The notes beneath the pieces are model-generated. The model saw only the letters and a list, made by a program, of their open reading frames with translations. It did no database searches and had not been told where the DNA came from. Positions 31,930-40,740 of a DNA stretch of 64,000 nt are shown piece by piece (the first letter of the stretch is position 1; the number at the start of each line of letters is the position of its first letter). A program made the translations under genes and the position numbers. This DNA comes from Amaricoccus macauensis (lineage in GTDB: Bacteria; Pseudomonadota; Alphaproteobacteria; Rhodobacterales; Rhodobacteraceae), in NCBI RefSeq assembly GCF_014201905.1, contig NZ_JACHFM010000001.1, positions 124,001-188,000 on the forward strand, given 5' to 3'.

Positions 31930-33250
31930 GTTCGATCCATCCACCGACGATTTTGTCGCACCTTTCATCTGCAAGGAACGGAGATACCGTCACTTTGACC
32001 TGCCGCTTCGCGATATAGAGCGAAATATTTCGATTGATTTCTCGCGTGAAGTTAGACCGCACCGATTTCTTCCACTACTCGGTTTCACTGAAGAGAAGAG
32101 GCGGATTAAGAAGATAGGCAGGAAAGCCGCTTTGCAGAGCATCAAGAAGCGCGCAATCCGATACGCAAGCCACAATGACGCAGCCTATCTACAGGCATAT
32201 TCAGCATACTTGAGTACATACTACGAGCATGCCCTCAAAAATGACGGTTTGTCTGAATGCATTCTTGCCTACCGCAAGGATGGAGGCACAAACATTCACC
32301 ATGCAAAGGCACTATTTGATGAGATCCGGTCGCGAAGAGATTGCTTCGTGGTTGCGCTGGATATTTCGGGATTCTTTGATTCATTGGAGCACAGTCGCCT
32401 TCGCGACGAGATTGCACGATTACTGGATGTCGGGCGTCTCACGGGGCATGATGCAACTGTATGGAAGAACGTGACCCGCTACTCGTGGGTCGAGACGACG
32501 GATCTCGATTTGATACTCGGTAGGAGGAGAAATCGCGGAGGACGAATATGTTCTCCTTCCGATTTCGCTGATCACGTACGAGGCCGGAAGAGCGGACTTA
32601 TACGGACACACGACCTGCCTTATGGAATCCCTCAAGGGACTCCCATTTCAGGGCTCTACGCTAACATTTTTCTGAGGTCCTTTGACCAGAAACTGAAGTC
32701 CCTCTGCGACCGACACTACGGCTCTTATCGGCGGTACTCGGACGACATAGCTATCATTCTACCGCTTGATGCAACGGTCCGATACGAGGTTGCTGAAGTA
32801 GTCGAAAAGATGCTGGCTGATGTCGGCCTCGCCTTGTCCATTGATAAATCCGAGTCCGCTGAATTTAGAGACGGTCGACTGGCATCAGAAAAGCCGATCC
32901 AATACCTCGGGTTTACCTTTGATGGAAAAGAAACCCTCATCAGACAATCCTCATTGGATGCATACAGAGGAAAAATGAGACGTGGGATACATGCGAAGCT
33001 GATTGCCGCAAGCCGAAAACGAATCCCGTCGCCTGAGGTGTTCAAGCGCCAAAGTCTCAGTCGATACACTCATCTTGGCAAGAGGCGAAACTTCCTGAGG
33101 TACGCCTATCGTGCCGCCGACATCATAGGCAGTGACGGCATCCGACAACAAGTAAAACGACACCCCACTTGGTTCAAGCGCGCGTGGGAGAGAGGAGTGG
33201 TAAGGGTATACGGCGACGTCGTCATATCCCCTTCAGTCGGGCAAAGCTGA
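31898..33250 (+). CDS. Stand-alone reverse transcriptase, probable defence-associated RT (DRT2/UG2-like)
   Basis: A 450-residue RT. RT1-2: KKRAIRYASHNDAAYLQAYSAYL at 83-105 and AYRKDGGTNIHHAKALF at 124-140. RT3: VVALDISGFFDSLEH with catalytic D155. RT4: YGIPQGTPISGLYANIFL at 242-259. RT5: YRRYSDD with Y280-S-D282-D283. RT6: GLALSIDKSES at 310-320, and RT7: IQYLGFTFDG at 334-343. A roughly 105-residue basic C-terminal region follows. There is no maturase or HNH domain as in group II introns. The N-terminal half (YASHNDA, AYRK, TRYSWV, ICSPSDF) recalls the DRT2 antiviral RT family as I remember it; the family call is inference. The gene has no partner gene, only a structured leader, as in DRT2. 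Codon use and about 50% G+C differ from neighbours, so it is probably acquired. All catalytic residues are intact. Confidence 0.85.
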   Translation: MPGFYLPSENEFDPSTDDFVAPFICKERRYRHFDLPLRDIERNISIDFSREVRPHRFLPLLGFTEEKRRIKKIGRKAALQSIKKRAIRYASHNDAAYLQAYSAYLSTYYEHALKNDGLSECILAYRKDGGTNIHHAKALFDEIRSRRDCFVVALDISGFFDSLEHSRLRDEIARLLDVGRLTGHDATVWKNVTRYSWVETTDLDLILGRRRNRGGRICSPSDFADHVRGRKSGLIRTHDLPYGIPQGTPISGLYANIFLRSFDQKLKSLCDRHYGSYRRYSDDIAIILPLDATVRYEVAEVVEKMLADVGLALSIDKSESAEFRDGRLASEKPIQYLGFTFDGKETLIRQSSLDAYRGKMRRGIHAKLIAASRKRIPSPEVFKRQSLSRYTHLGKRRNFLRYAYRAADIIGSDGIRQQVKRHPTWFKRAWERGVVRVYGDVVISPSVGQS

Positions 33251-33261
33251 GCTTCTTCGCC

Positions 33262-33903
33262 TCAACCCGCCGGCACCAGCCGTTCCAGCACTGCCGGCAG
33301 TTCGTCGAAATGCCCGATGATCGCTTCCGGCCCGAGGGTTTCCACCTCGCCCGGGCCGAAGCCGACCAGCACGCACGGGATCCCCGCCGCGCGGGCGGCT
33401 TCGCGGTCGGTCACCGTGTCGCCGACCAGCACCGCGAGTTCCCGCACCCCGCCCGACTGGCTGACCGCTTCCAGCAGGTGGCGCGGATCGGGCTTCTTCC
33501 ACGCCAGCGTGTCGGCGCCGAGCAGCACCGGAAAGCGATCGAGCACGCCCAGCGCGCCAAGCAGCGCGCGCGCCAGTCCCTCGGGCTTGTTGGTGCAGAT
33601 CGCGAGCCGCCAGCCCGCCGCCTCGATCGCATCGAGCGCCGCCTCCGCGCCGTCATAAAGCCGCGTCTCCACCGCGATCGCCTGCGCATAGGCGTCGAGC
33701 AGCACCGGATAGAGCCGTTCCACCTCGTCCTCATGCCCCGGCCCGAGGCCGGCGCGGAGCATGGCGCGGCCGCCTGCGAACGCGGTTGCCCGGTGCCGCT
33801 CGGGATCGAGCAGTGGCGCCCCGAGCGCGGCATTCGCCGCCGCGATCAGGTCCGCCCCGGTATCGGCAAGCGTCCCGTCCAGATCGAAAACTGCCACGCG
33901 CAT
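33262..33903 (-). CDS. gph: Phosphoglycolate phosphatase (HAD family)
   Basis: A 213-residue HAD phosphatase. Motif I is VFDLDGTLADTGADL at 4-18, motif II ICTNKPEGLARALL, motif III with K in WKKPDPRHLL, and motif IV LVGDTVTDREAARAAG. It dephosphorylates 2-phosphoglycolate from DNA repair or oxygenase activity. The start MRVAVFDLDG is at the natural beginning of the HAD fold. Convergent with the RT gene across 11 bases. Confidence 0.88.
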   Translation of the reverse strand: MRVAVFDLDGTLADTGADLIAAANAALGAPLLDPERHRATAFAGGRAMLRAGLGPGHEDEVERLYPVLLDAYAQAIAVETRLYDGAEAALDAIEAAGWRLAICTNKPEGLARALLGALGVLDRFPVLLGADTLAWKKPDPRHLLEAVSQSGGVRELAVLVGDTVTDREAARAAGIPCVLVGFGPGEVETLGPEAIIGHFDELPAVLERLVPAG

Positions 33904-34241
33904 CGCCGTTCTCCCCAGCCCGTCCCGCACGCTCATGGCCGACCGGGGCTGCCTTGGCAACGCGCCAGCGAGCCCCATGGGACGACTCCGGGCGCAACCG
34001 CATCCGCCCGCGCGGCGTGCGAAAGACGGGAAAGCCGCCGGCCCCGAGCTGCAATCCTTGCGGACCGGTTAACGATATCTTGAATGTCGAGCCATATCAG
34101 ACCCTTGACCAGCCCAGGCAACTTGCGCACCCCGACGCGCCGCAAGACATTGAAACCAAATCTGATCCCCCGCGGCCTTCCGCCCGGAATCCGCCCCTGA
34201 TAGAACCGGCCCCGACCGAGTTCCAACCCCCGGGAGACCCC
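33904..34241. other. Divergent gap gph/glmU
   Basis: A 338-base stretch without a gene, holding the promoters of the divergent gph and glmU genes. It is less GC-rich near 34070-34110. I see no clear sigma-70 boxes, palindromes or small ORFs with good ribosome sites. GGGAG lies 6 bases before the glmU ATG. Confidence 0.6.
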
Positions 34242-35591
34242 ATGCCCGTCGCCGTCATCGTTCTTGCTGCCGGTCAGGGCACGCGGATGAATTCCGAGCT
34301 GCCGAAGGTGCTGCACCCGCTCGCCTCCGCGCCGCTCCTCGCCCATGCGCTGGCCGCCGCGCGTGGTCTCGACCCCGAGCGCACCATCCTCGTCACCGGA
34401 CATGGCGGCGAGGCCGTGGCCGCCGCCGCCCGCCATATCGACCCCGATATCCGCATCGTCCGGCAGGAAGAACAGCTCGGCACCGCCCACGCCGTCCGCC
34501 AGGCCGAGCCGGAACTCGCGGGCTTCGACGGCGACGTGATCGTCCTCTACGCCGACACGCCGCTCGTGCGGCCCGAGACCCTGCAGGCCATGCTCGACGC
34601 CCGCGCAACCGGTGCGGCGGTCGTCGTCCTCGGCTTCGAGGCCGCCGACCCCGGCGGCTACGGCCGCCTCGTCACCCGCGACGGCGCGCTCGAAGCCATA
34701 GTCGAGGCGAAGGAGGCGACACCGGACGAGCTCGCCATCCGCTTCTGCAACTCCGGCCTGATGGCCGCCGACGCCGCCACCCTTGTCTCGCTCCTCGCCG
34801 AGGTCGGCAACGACAACGCGAAGGGCGAGTTCTACCTCACCGACATCGTGGCACTGGCCCGCGCCCGCGGCCTCGCCGCCGCCGCGATCGCCTGCCCCGA
34901 GGCCGAGACCCTCGGAGTCAACTCCCGCGCCGACCTCGCCGCCGCCGAAGCCGCCTTCCAGTCCCGCGCCCGGGCCGAGGCGCTGGAGAACGGCACCACC
35001 CTCACCGACCCCTCGACCGTCTGGTTCGCCCTCGACACCCACGTGGGCCGCGACGTGACGATCGGCCAGAACGTCGTCTTCGGCCCGGAAGTCACCGTCG
35101 AGTCCGGCGTCACCATCCACGCCTTCTGCCACCTCGAAGGCTGCCACGTGAGCCATGGCGCGAAGATCGGCCCGTTCGCCCGGCTGCGCCCGGGCGCCGA
35201 GATCGCCGAGGACGTCCACATCGGCAACTTCGTCGAGATCAAGAACGCCATCGTCGAGGAAGGCGCCAAGGCGAACCACCTCACCTACATCGGCGACGCC
35301 CGCATCGGCGCGGGCGCCAACATCGGCGCCGGCACCATCACCTGCAACTACGACGGCGTCTTCAAGCACCAGACCGACATCGGCGCCCGCGCCTTCATCG
35401 GCTCGAACTCGGCCCTCGTCGCCCCGGTCAGGATCGGCGCCGGCGCCCTCGTCGCCGCAGGCTCCGTCATCACCCAGGACGTGCCGGCCGACGCCCTTGC
35501 CGTCGCGCGCGGCAAGCAGGAGACCAGGCCCGGCCTTGCAAAGCGGCTGATGGAGAACCTCCGCGCCCTCAAGAAGAAGGCGACCAACTGA
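34242..35591 (+). CDS. glmU: Bifunctional GlmU: glucosamine-1-phosphate acetyltransferase / UDP-GlcNAc pyrophosphorylase
   Basis: A 449-residue cytosolic enzyme making UDP-GlcNAc for peptidoglycan and lipopolysaccharide. The N-terminal uridylyltransferase has VLAAGQGTRMNSELPKVLHPLAS, EQLGTAHAVRQAEPEL, VLYADTPLV and GEFYLTDIVALAR. From about 250 a left-handed beta helix of hexapeptide repeats follows (VTIGQNVVFGPEVTVESG, GPFARLRPGAEIAEDVHIGNFVEIKNA, GAGANIGAGTITCNYDG, FIGSNSALVAPVRIGAGALVAAGSVI). The ATG at 34242 matches the usual start. Its stop overlaps the glmS ATG by one base (TGATG). Confidence 0.96.
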   Translation: MPVAVIVLAAGQGTRMNSELPKVLHPLASAPLLAHALAAARGLDPERTILVTGHGGEAVAAAARHIDPDIRIVRQEEQLGTAHAVRQAEPELAGFDGDVIVLYADTPLVRPETLQAMLDARATGAAVVVLGFEAADPGGYGRLVTRDGALEAIVEAKEATPDELAIRFCNSGLMAADAATLVSLLAEVGNDNAKGEFYLTDIVALARARGLAAAAIACPEAETLGVNSRADLAAAEAAFQSRARAEALENGTTLTDPSTVWFALDTHVGRDVTIGQNVVFGPEVTVESGVTIHAFCHLEGCHVSHGAKIGPFARLRPGAEIAEDVHIGNFVEIKNAIVEEGAKANHLTYIGDARIGAGANIGAGTITCNYDGVFKHQTDIGARAFIGSNSALVAPVRIGAGALVAAGSVITQDVPADALAVARGKQETRPGLAKRLMENLRALKKKATN

Positions 35592-37411
35592 TGTGCGGCA
35601 TCGTCGCGATCCTCGGCCAGCACGAGGTCGCCCCGCTCATCCTCGAGTCCCTGAAGCGGCTCGAATACCGCGGCTACGACAGTGCCGGCATCGCCACCGT
35701 CGATGACGGCCGCCTCGGCCGGCGCCGGGCCGTCGGCAAGCTCATCGCGCTCTCCGATCTGCTCGTCCACGACCCGATCCGCGGCCACGCCGGCATTGGC
35801 CACACCCGCTGGGCGACCCACGGCGGCCCGTCCGAGCGCAACGCCCACCCGCACATGGCCGGCGGCGTCGCGGTGGTCCACAACGGCATCATCGAGAACT
35901 TCCGGGCACTGCGCACCGAGTTCGAGGCCGACGGCATCGTCTTCGAGACCGAGACCGACACCGAGGCCGTGGCCCAGCTCTGCGCCCGCGAGCTCGCCCG
36001 TGGCCTGCCGCCCGTCGAGGCCGCCCGCGCGACGCTGCGCCGCCTCGAAGGCGCGTTCGCGCTCTGCTTCCTCTTCGAGGGTGAGGACAACCTCCTCGTC
36101 GCCGCCCGCCGCGGCTCGCCGCTCGCGGTCGGCTACGGCGACGGCGAGACCTTCGTCGGCTCCGACGCGCTGGCGCTGGCGCCGCTCACCAACCGCATCG
36201 CCTACCTCGAGGAAGGCGACCACGCGGTCCTGACCCGCGAGCAGATCGAGATCTTCGACGCGGACGGCGCCCCCGTCACCCGGACGCTGCACACGGTCGC
36301 GCTCGAGAACTTCCAGGCGGAGAAGGGCCTCTACAAGCACTTCATGGCCAAGGAGATCCACGAGCAGCCGGGCGTTCTCGCCGACGCGCTTGCCCGCTAT
36401 CTCACGCCCGACCGCGCCGCCGTGCGCCTGCCCGTCCCGGTCGACTTCACCAGCGCCTCGCGCATCGTCCTCGTCGCCTGCGGCACGGCGCACTATGCCT
36501 GCCACGTGGCGAAGTACTGGTTCGAGCGGTTCGCGCGCCTGCCGGTGGAGATCGAGGTGGCGTCGGAATTCCGCTACCGCGAGCCGCCGCTCGATGCCGG
36601 CACCCTCGGGATCTTCGTGAGCCAGTCCGGCGAGACCGCCGACACCCTCGCGGCGCTGCGCTACGTGAAGGCGACGGGCGGCCGGACGGTCGCGGTGGTC
36701 AACGTCGAGACATCGACGATCGCCCGCGAGAGCGAGGTCGCCCTGCCGATCCTCGCCGGGCCGGAGATCGGCGTCGCCTCCACCAAGGCCTTCACCTGCC
36801 AGCTCGCCGTCCTCGCCGCCCTCGCGATCACCGCCGGGCGCCAGCGCGGAACCCTCGATGCCGCCGAGGAAACGCGCCTCTCGACGGCGCTCGCGACGGC
36901 ACCGGGCCTGCTCTCCCGCGCGCTCGCGCTGGAGCCCGAGATCGCCGAGATCGCGCGCGATCTCTCGCGCGCCTCGGACGTGCTCTTCCTCGGGCGGGGC
37001 AGCATGTATCCGCTGGCCCTCGAAGGCGCGCTGAAGCTGAAGGAGATCAGCTATATCCATGCGGAGGGCTACGCGGCGGGCGAGCTGAAGCATGGGCCGA
37101 TCGCGCTCGTCGACGATGCGGTGCCGGTGATCGTCCTCGCCCCGACCGACCCGCTCTTCGACAAGACGGTGTCGAACATGCAGGAGGTGATGGCGCGCGA
37201 CGGCAAGGTACTGCTGCTCTCGGACGCCGCCGGGATCTCTTGGGCTGGCGAGGGCACGTGGCGGACCCTCGCGCTGCCGACGCTCGATCCGTTCGTGGCG
37301 CCGATCGTCTATGCGGCGCCCGCCCAGCTCATCGCCTATCACACGGCGATCCTGAAGGGCACGGACGTGGATCAGCCGCGCAACCTCGCGAAGTCCGTCA
37401 CCGTCGAATAG
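35591..37411 (+). CDS. glmS: Glutamine--fructose-6-phosphate aminotransferase (isomerizing) GlmS
   Basis: A 606-residue enzyme for the first step of hexosamine synthesis. The N-terminal glutaminase begins MCGIVAILGQ with nucleophile C2, followed by GHTRWATHGGPSERNAHPH. Two SIS domains follow (VACGTAHYACHVAKYWFE, FVSQSGETADTLAALRY, LFLGRGSMYPLALEGALKLKEISYIHAEGYAAGELKHGP), ending QPRNLAKSVTVE. Translationally coupled with glmU. No glmS ribozyme is apparent, as expected outside Firmicutes. Confidence 0.97.
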   Translation: MCGIVAILGQHEVAPLILESLKRLEYRGYDSAGIATVDDGRLGRRRAVGKLIALSDLLVHDPIRGHAGIGHTRWATHGGPSERNAHPHMAGGVAVVHNGIIENFRALRTEFEADGIVFETETDTEAVAQLCARELARGLPPVEAARATLRRLEGAFALCFLFEGEDNLLVAARRGSPLAVGYGDGETFVGSDALALAPLTNRIAYLEEGDHAVLTREQIEIFDADGAPVTRTLHTVALENFQAEKGLYKHFMAKEIHEQPGVLADALARYLTPDRAAVRLPVPVDFTSASRIVLVACGTAHYACHVAKYWFERFARLPVEIEVASEFRYREPPLDAGTLGIFVSQSGETADTLAALRYVKATGGRTVAVVNVETSTIARESEVALPILAGPEIGVASTKAFTCQLAVLAALAITAGRQRGTLDAAEETRLSTALATAPGLLSRALALEPEIAEIARDLSRASDVLFLGRGSMYPLALEGALKLKEISYIHAEGYAAGELKHGPIALVDDAVPVIVLAPTDPLFDKTVSNMQEVMARDGKVLLLSDAAGISWAGEGTWRTLALPTLDPFVAPIVYAAPAQLIAYHTAILKGTDVDQPRNLAKSVTVE

Positions 37412-37424
37412 CGCGCTCAGCCCC

Positions 37425-38819
37425 TCAGCACTCGGGGAGATTGACGGCGAGGCCGCCGGTCGAGGTCTCCTTGTACTTCACGCTCATGTCGTGGCCGGTC
37501 TGGCGCATGGTCTCGATGCAGACGTCGAGCGGGACGACGTGGATGCCGTCGCCGCGCAGCGCGAGGCTCGCGGCGGCCACCGCCTTGATGGCGCCGAGGC
37601 CGTTCCGCTCGATGCAGGGCACCTGCACGAGGCCCTTCACCGGATCGCAGGTCATGCCGAGGTGGTGCTCGAGCGCGATCTCGGCGGCGTTCTCCACCTG
37701 CTGGGGCGTGCCGCCGAGGGCGGCGCAGAGGCCGGCGGCGGCCATGGCCGAGGCCGAGCCCACCTCGCCCTGACAGCCGACCTCGGCGCCAGAGATCGAG
37801 GCGTTGGTCTTGATGATGCCCCCGACGGCGGCGGCCGTGAGGATGAAGTCGCGGATGCCCTTGTGGGTCGCGCCGACACAGTGGTCGCGGTAGTAGCGGA
37901 TCACCGCCGGTACGACGCCGGCCGCGCCGTTGGTGGGCGCGGTGACGACCTGGCCACCGGCGGCGTTCTCCTCGTTCACCGCCATGGCGTAGACCGAGAG
38001 CCAGTCGTTCACCGTGTGCGGCTGGGCGAGGTTGTTGCCGCGCTCGGCCTGAAGGGCTTCGTGGATCGCCTTGGCGCGGCGGCGCACCTTGAGGCCGCCG
38101 GGCAGGATGCCGTCGGTGACGAGGCCGCGGTCGATGCAGGCGTCCATCACCGACCAGAGCCGGTCAAGGCCCGCGTCGAGGGTCGTATGGCCGCCCGCGG
38201 TCTCGTTCGCGCGCTTCATCGCGGCGATCGAGAGGCCGGAGGTTTCGCTCATGGCGAGCATCTCGACGGCGTTGGCGAAGGGCCAGGGCCGGGAGACCTT
38301 GGCGTCGTCGCCCTTGATGTCGGCGGTCCTGAGCTCGCGCTCGGTCAGCACGAAGCCACCGCCGATCGAGTAATAGGTCTCGGTCAGGTGCAGGTTGCCG
38401 GCCGCGTCGAAGGCGCGCAGCACCATGCCGTTGGCATGGCCGGGCAGCGGCGGGCCGTAGTCGAAGACGACGCCCTTCTCCGGGTCGAAGGCGAGCGGGC
38501 CGATGCCGGGGACGTCGATCGTGCCGGTCTCGGTGAGGGCCGCGAGGCGGCGCTCGGCCTCCTCAGGGTCGAGGGTGTCGGGAACGAAGCCGAGAAGCCC
38601 GAGGATCACCGCCCGGTCGGTGGCATGGCCCTTGCCGGTGAAGGCGAGGCTGCCGTGGAGCGTGGCCTCGATCCGGGTGGCGGCGCCGGAGCCCGGGACA
38701 TGGTCGGCCCCGTCACGCAGCGCGTCGAGAAAACGCGCGGCGGCGAGCATCGGGCCCATGGTGTGCGACGACGACGGGCCGACGCCGACCTTGAAGATGT
38801 CGAAGACGCTGAGGAACAT
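37425..38819 (-). CDS. sdaA: L-serine ammonia-lyase (dehydratase), iron-sulfur type
   Basis: A 464-residue single-chain serine dehydratase converting L-serine to pyruvate and ammonia. The beta domain begins [27 protein letters not shown]. The alpha domain has cluster-ligand cysteines in [31 protein letters not shown] and [24 protein letters not shown]. Start at 38819 with a GGAGG ribosome site. It follows glyA on the same strand and could drain serine made from glycine by GlyA. Confidence 0.94.
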   Translation of the reverse strand: MFLSVFDIFKVGVGPSSSHTMGPMLAAARFLDALRDGADHVPGSGAATRIEATLHGSLAFTGKGHATDRAVILGLLGFVPDTLDPEEAERRLAALTETGTIDVPGIGPLAFDPEKGVVFDYGPPLPGHANGMVLRAFDAAGNLHLTETYYSIGGGFVLTERELRTADIKGDDAKVSRPWPFANAVEMLAMSETSGLSIAAMKRANETAGGHTTLDAGLDRLWSVMDACIDRGLVTDGILPGGLKVRRRAKAIHEALQAERGNNLAQPHTVNDWLSVYAMAVNEENAAGGQVVTAPTNGAAGVVPAVIRYYRDHCVGATHKGIRDFILTAAAVGGIIKTNASISGAEVGCQGEVGSASAMAAAGLCAALGGTPQQVENAAEIALEHHLGMTCDPVKGLVQVPCIERNGLGAIKAVAAASLALRGDGIHVVPLDVCIETMRQTGHDMSVKYKETSTGGLAVNLPEC

Positions 38820-38933
38820 GGCCGCCTCCGTGAGTTTGGGCGCATGCCCGCGCAGGTTGCGCAGGCATGTCATCTCATTGATACGCAACACCTTTCAGCA
38901 CGGATTGACCGTGACGAAAGGAAGATGACCGGC

Positions 38934-40205
38934 TCAGCCGGTGTAGACCGGGTGTGCGTCGGTGAGGCGGCGCACCTCGGCCAGAACCTCGGCCTCGACC
39001 GCAGCATCGCCTTCCGCGCCGCTGGCGGCAAGGGCGTCGACGACGCGGAGCACCAGCTCGCCGACGCGGGCGAATTCCGCCTCGCCGAAGCCGCGGGTGG
39101 TGCCGGCGGAGGTGCCGAGGCGAACGCCCGACGTCACGAACGGCTTTTCCGGGTCGAACGGGATCGCGTTCTTGTTGCAGGTGAGCCCGGCGCGCTCCAG
39201 CGCCCGCTCGGCATCGCGGCCCGTCACGCCCTTCGGGCGCAGGTCAACGAGGACCATGTGGGAGTCCGTGCCGCCCGAGACGATGTCGAGACCGCCCTTC
39301 TGCAGGGTCGCCGCGAGGACGCGGGCATTGGCGATGACGCTCGCCGCGTAGTCCTTGAACTCGGGCCGCAGCGCCTCGCCGAAGGCGACGGCCTTGGCGG
39401 CGATGACGTGCATCAGCGGCCCGCCCTGATTGCCCGGGAACACGGCCGAGTTCAGCTTCTTCGCCAGCGCCTCGTCGTTCGTCAGGATGATGCCGCCGCG
39501 CGGACCGCGGAGCGTCTTGTGGGTGGTCGAGGTGGTGACGTGGGCGTGCGGCACCGGGTTCGGGTAGAGCCCGGCGGCGATCAGGCCGGCGTAGTGCGCC
39601 ATGTCGACCATCAGGTAAGCCCCGACCTCGTCGGCGATCTTGCGGAAGCCCTCGAAGTCGATCTCGCGCGGGTAGGCGGAGGCGCCGGCGACGATGAGCT
39701 TCGGCTTCGTCTCGAGCGCCTTGGCGCGGACGGCTTCCATGTCGATGAGCTGGTTGTCCTCGCGGACCTCATAGCTCACCACGTCGAACCACTTGCCCGA
39801 CATGGTGACGGGCGAGCCGTGGGTCAGGTGGCCGCCGTGGGCGAGGTTCAGGCCCATGATGCGGTCGCCGGGCTGGAGGAGCGCGAGGAACACCGCCTGG
39901 TTCGCCTGCGCGCCGGAGTGCGGCTGCACGTTGGCGAAGGCCGCGCCGAAGAGCTCCTTCACCCGGTCGATGGCGATGGTCTCGACCTCGTCGACGAACT
40001 CGCACCCGCCGTAGTAGCGCTTGCCGGGATAACCCTCGGCGTACTTGTTGGTCAGAACCGACCCCTGGGCGATCAGCACGTCGCGCGAGACGATGTTCTC
40101 CGAGGCGATCAGCTCGATCTGGTGCTGCTGCCGGCCGAGCTCGCGGCCGATGGCGGCGGCGATGGCATCGTCGGTGAGGCGGGAGGAGCTGGTGGTGTCA
40201 AGCAT
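38934..40205 (-). CDS. glyA: Serine hydroxymethyltransferase GlyA, sarcosine-operon copy
   Basis: A 423-residue PLP enzyme interconverting glycine plus methylene-THF and serine. Motifs: [55 protein letters not shown], and the PLP lysine in [16 protein letters not shown] near 235. Placed between soxG and sdaA, it probably uses the methylene-THF and glycine released by sarcosine oxidase. It may be a second glyA paralogue in the genome; this cannot be judged here. Confidence 0.95.
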   Translation of the reverse strand: MLDTTSSSRLTDDAIAAAIGRELGRQQHQIELIASENIVSRDVLIAQGSVLTNKYAEGYPGKRYYGGCEFVDEVETIAIDRVKELFGAAFANVQPHSGAQANQAVFLALLQPGDRIMGLNLAHGGHLTHGSPVTMSGKWFDVVSYEVREDNQLIDMEAVRAKALETKPKLIVAGASAYPREIDFEGFRKIADEVGAYLMVDMAHYAGLIAAGLYPNPVPHAHVTTSTTHKTLRGPRGGIILTNDEALAKKLNSAVFPGNQGGPLMHVIAAKAVAFGEALRPEFKDYAASVIANARVLAATLQKGGLDIVSGGTDSHMVLVDLRPKGVTGRDAERALERAGLTCNKNAIPFDPEKPFVTSGVRLGTSAGTTRGFGEAEFARVGELVLRVVDALAASGAEGDAAVEAEVLAEVRRLTDAHPVYTG

Positions 40206-40217
40206 GGCGATTTCCCT

Positions 40218-40727
40218 TCAGAGACCTGCGGCGAGCTCGCGGGTGGCGAGATCGAGGATGGCCCGGACGTGGGGGGCGAACGAGCGCCAGATGGTGAGGT
40301 GGAAGCGGTCTTCGGCCTCACGGGTCACGACGACCTGAGCGGAGTCAAAGACCGTGCGCGCGCCGGAGCCTGTCGGCATCCGCGCCAGATCGCGCGGGCA
40401 GCCGGAGGCGAGGAGCGTCAGGACCGCCGGGCCTTCCAGCTCCAGCGTGATCTCGCGATCGGAGACCTCGACGGCGCTGTGCGGCACGCTGATCGCGCCA
40501 AGCGCGGCGAAGAGGGCATCACGGCCCGCTTCCGGCGCCTCGATCAGCCATTCGTCGGGGCCGAGGCAGAGGACGGTGCGGCCGCCCTCGGCGCTGCGCT
40601 CGCCGACCTTGACCGGCAGCGCGAGGCCGGGCGCGGTCGAGATGTCCGCGAGGCGCAGCGCGATCCGGACGGTGGGCGCCAGCTCGGTGATCGTCACGCC
40701 GGCGGCGAGTGGGGACATGGCATTCAT
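40218..40727 (-). CDS. soxG: Sarcosine oxidase gamma subunit
   Basis: A 169-residue gamma subunit of heterotetrameric sarcosine oxidase, related to the N-terminal part of the GcvT fold. The sequence VLCLGPDEWLIEAPEAGRDALFAALG, then AVEVSDREITLELEGPAVLTLLASGCPRDL and HLTIWRSFAPHVRAILDLATRELA match SoxG. Ribosome site GGAGAG. Lies between soxA and glyA in soxBDAG-glyA order. Confidence 0.9.
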   Translation of the reverse strand: MNAMSPLAAGVTITELAPTVRIALRLADISTAPGLALPVKVGERSAEGGRTVLCLGPDEWLIEAPEAGRDALFAALGAISVPHSAVEVSDREITLELEGPAVLTLLASGCPRDLARMPTGSGARTVFDSAQVVVTREAEDRFHLTIWRSFAPHVRAILDLATRELAAGL

Positions 40728-40740
40728 GGCTCTCTCCTGC

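Noticed and set aside
31898-33250. Group II intron, DGR or classical retron explanation for the RT
   Set aside because: No maturase or endonuclease domain and no domain V-like structure seen; no template/variable repeat pair or accessory gene; no obvious msr/msd with the conserved branching guanosine context.
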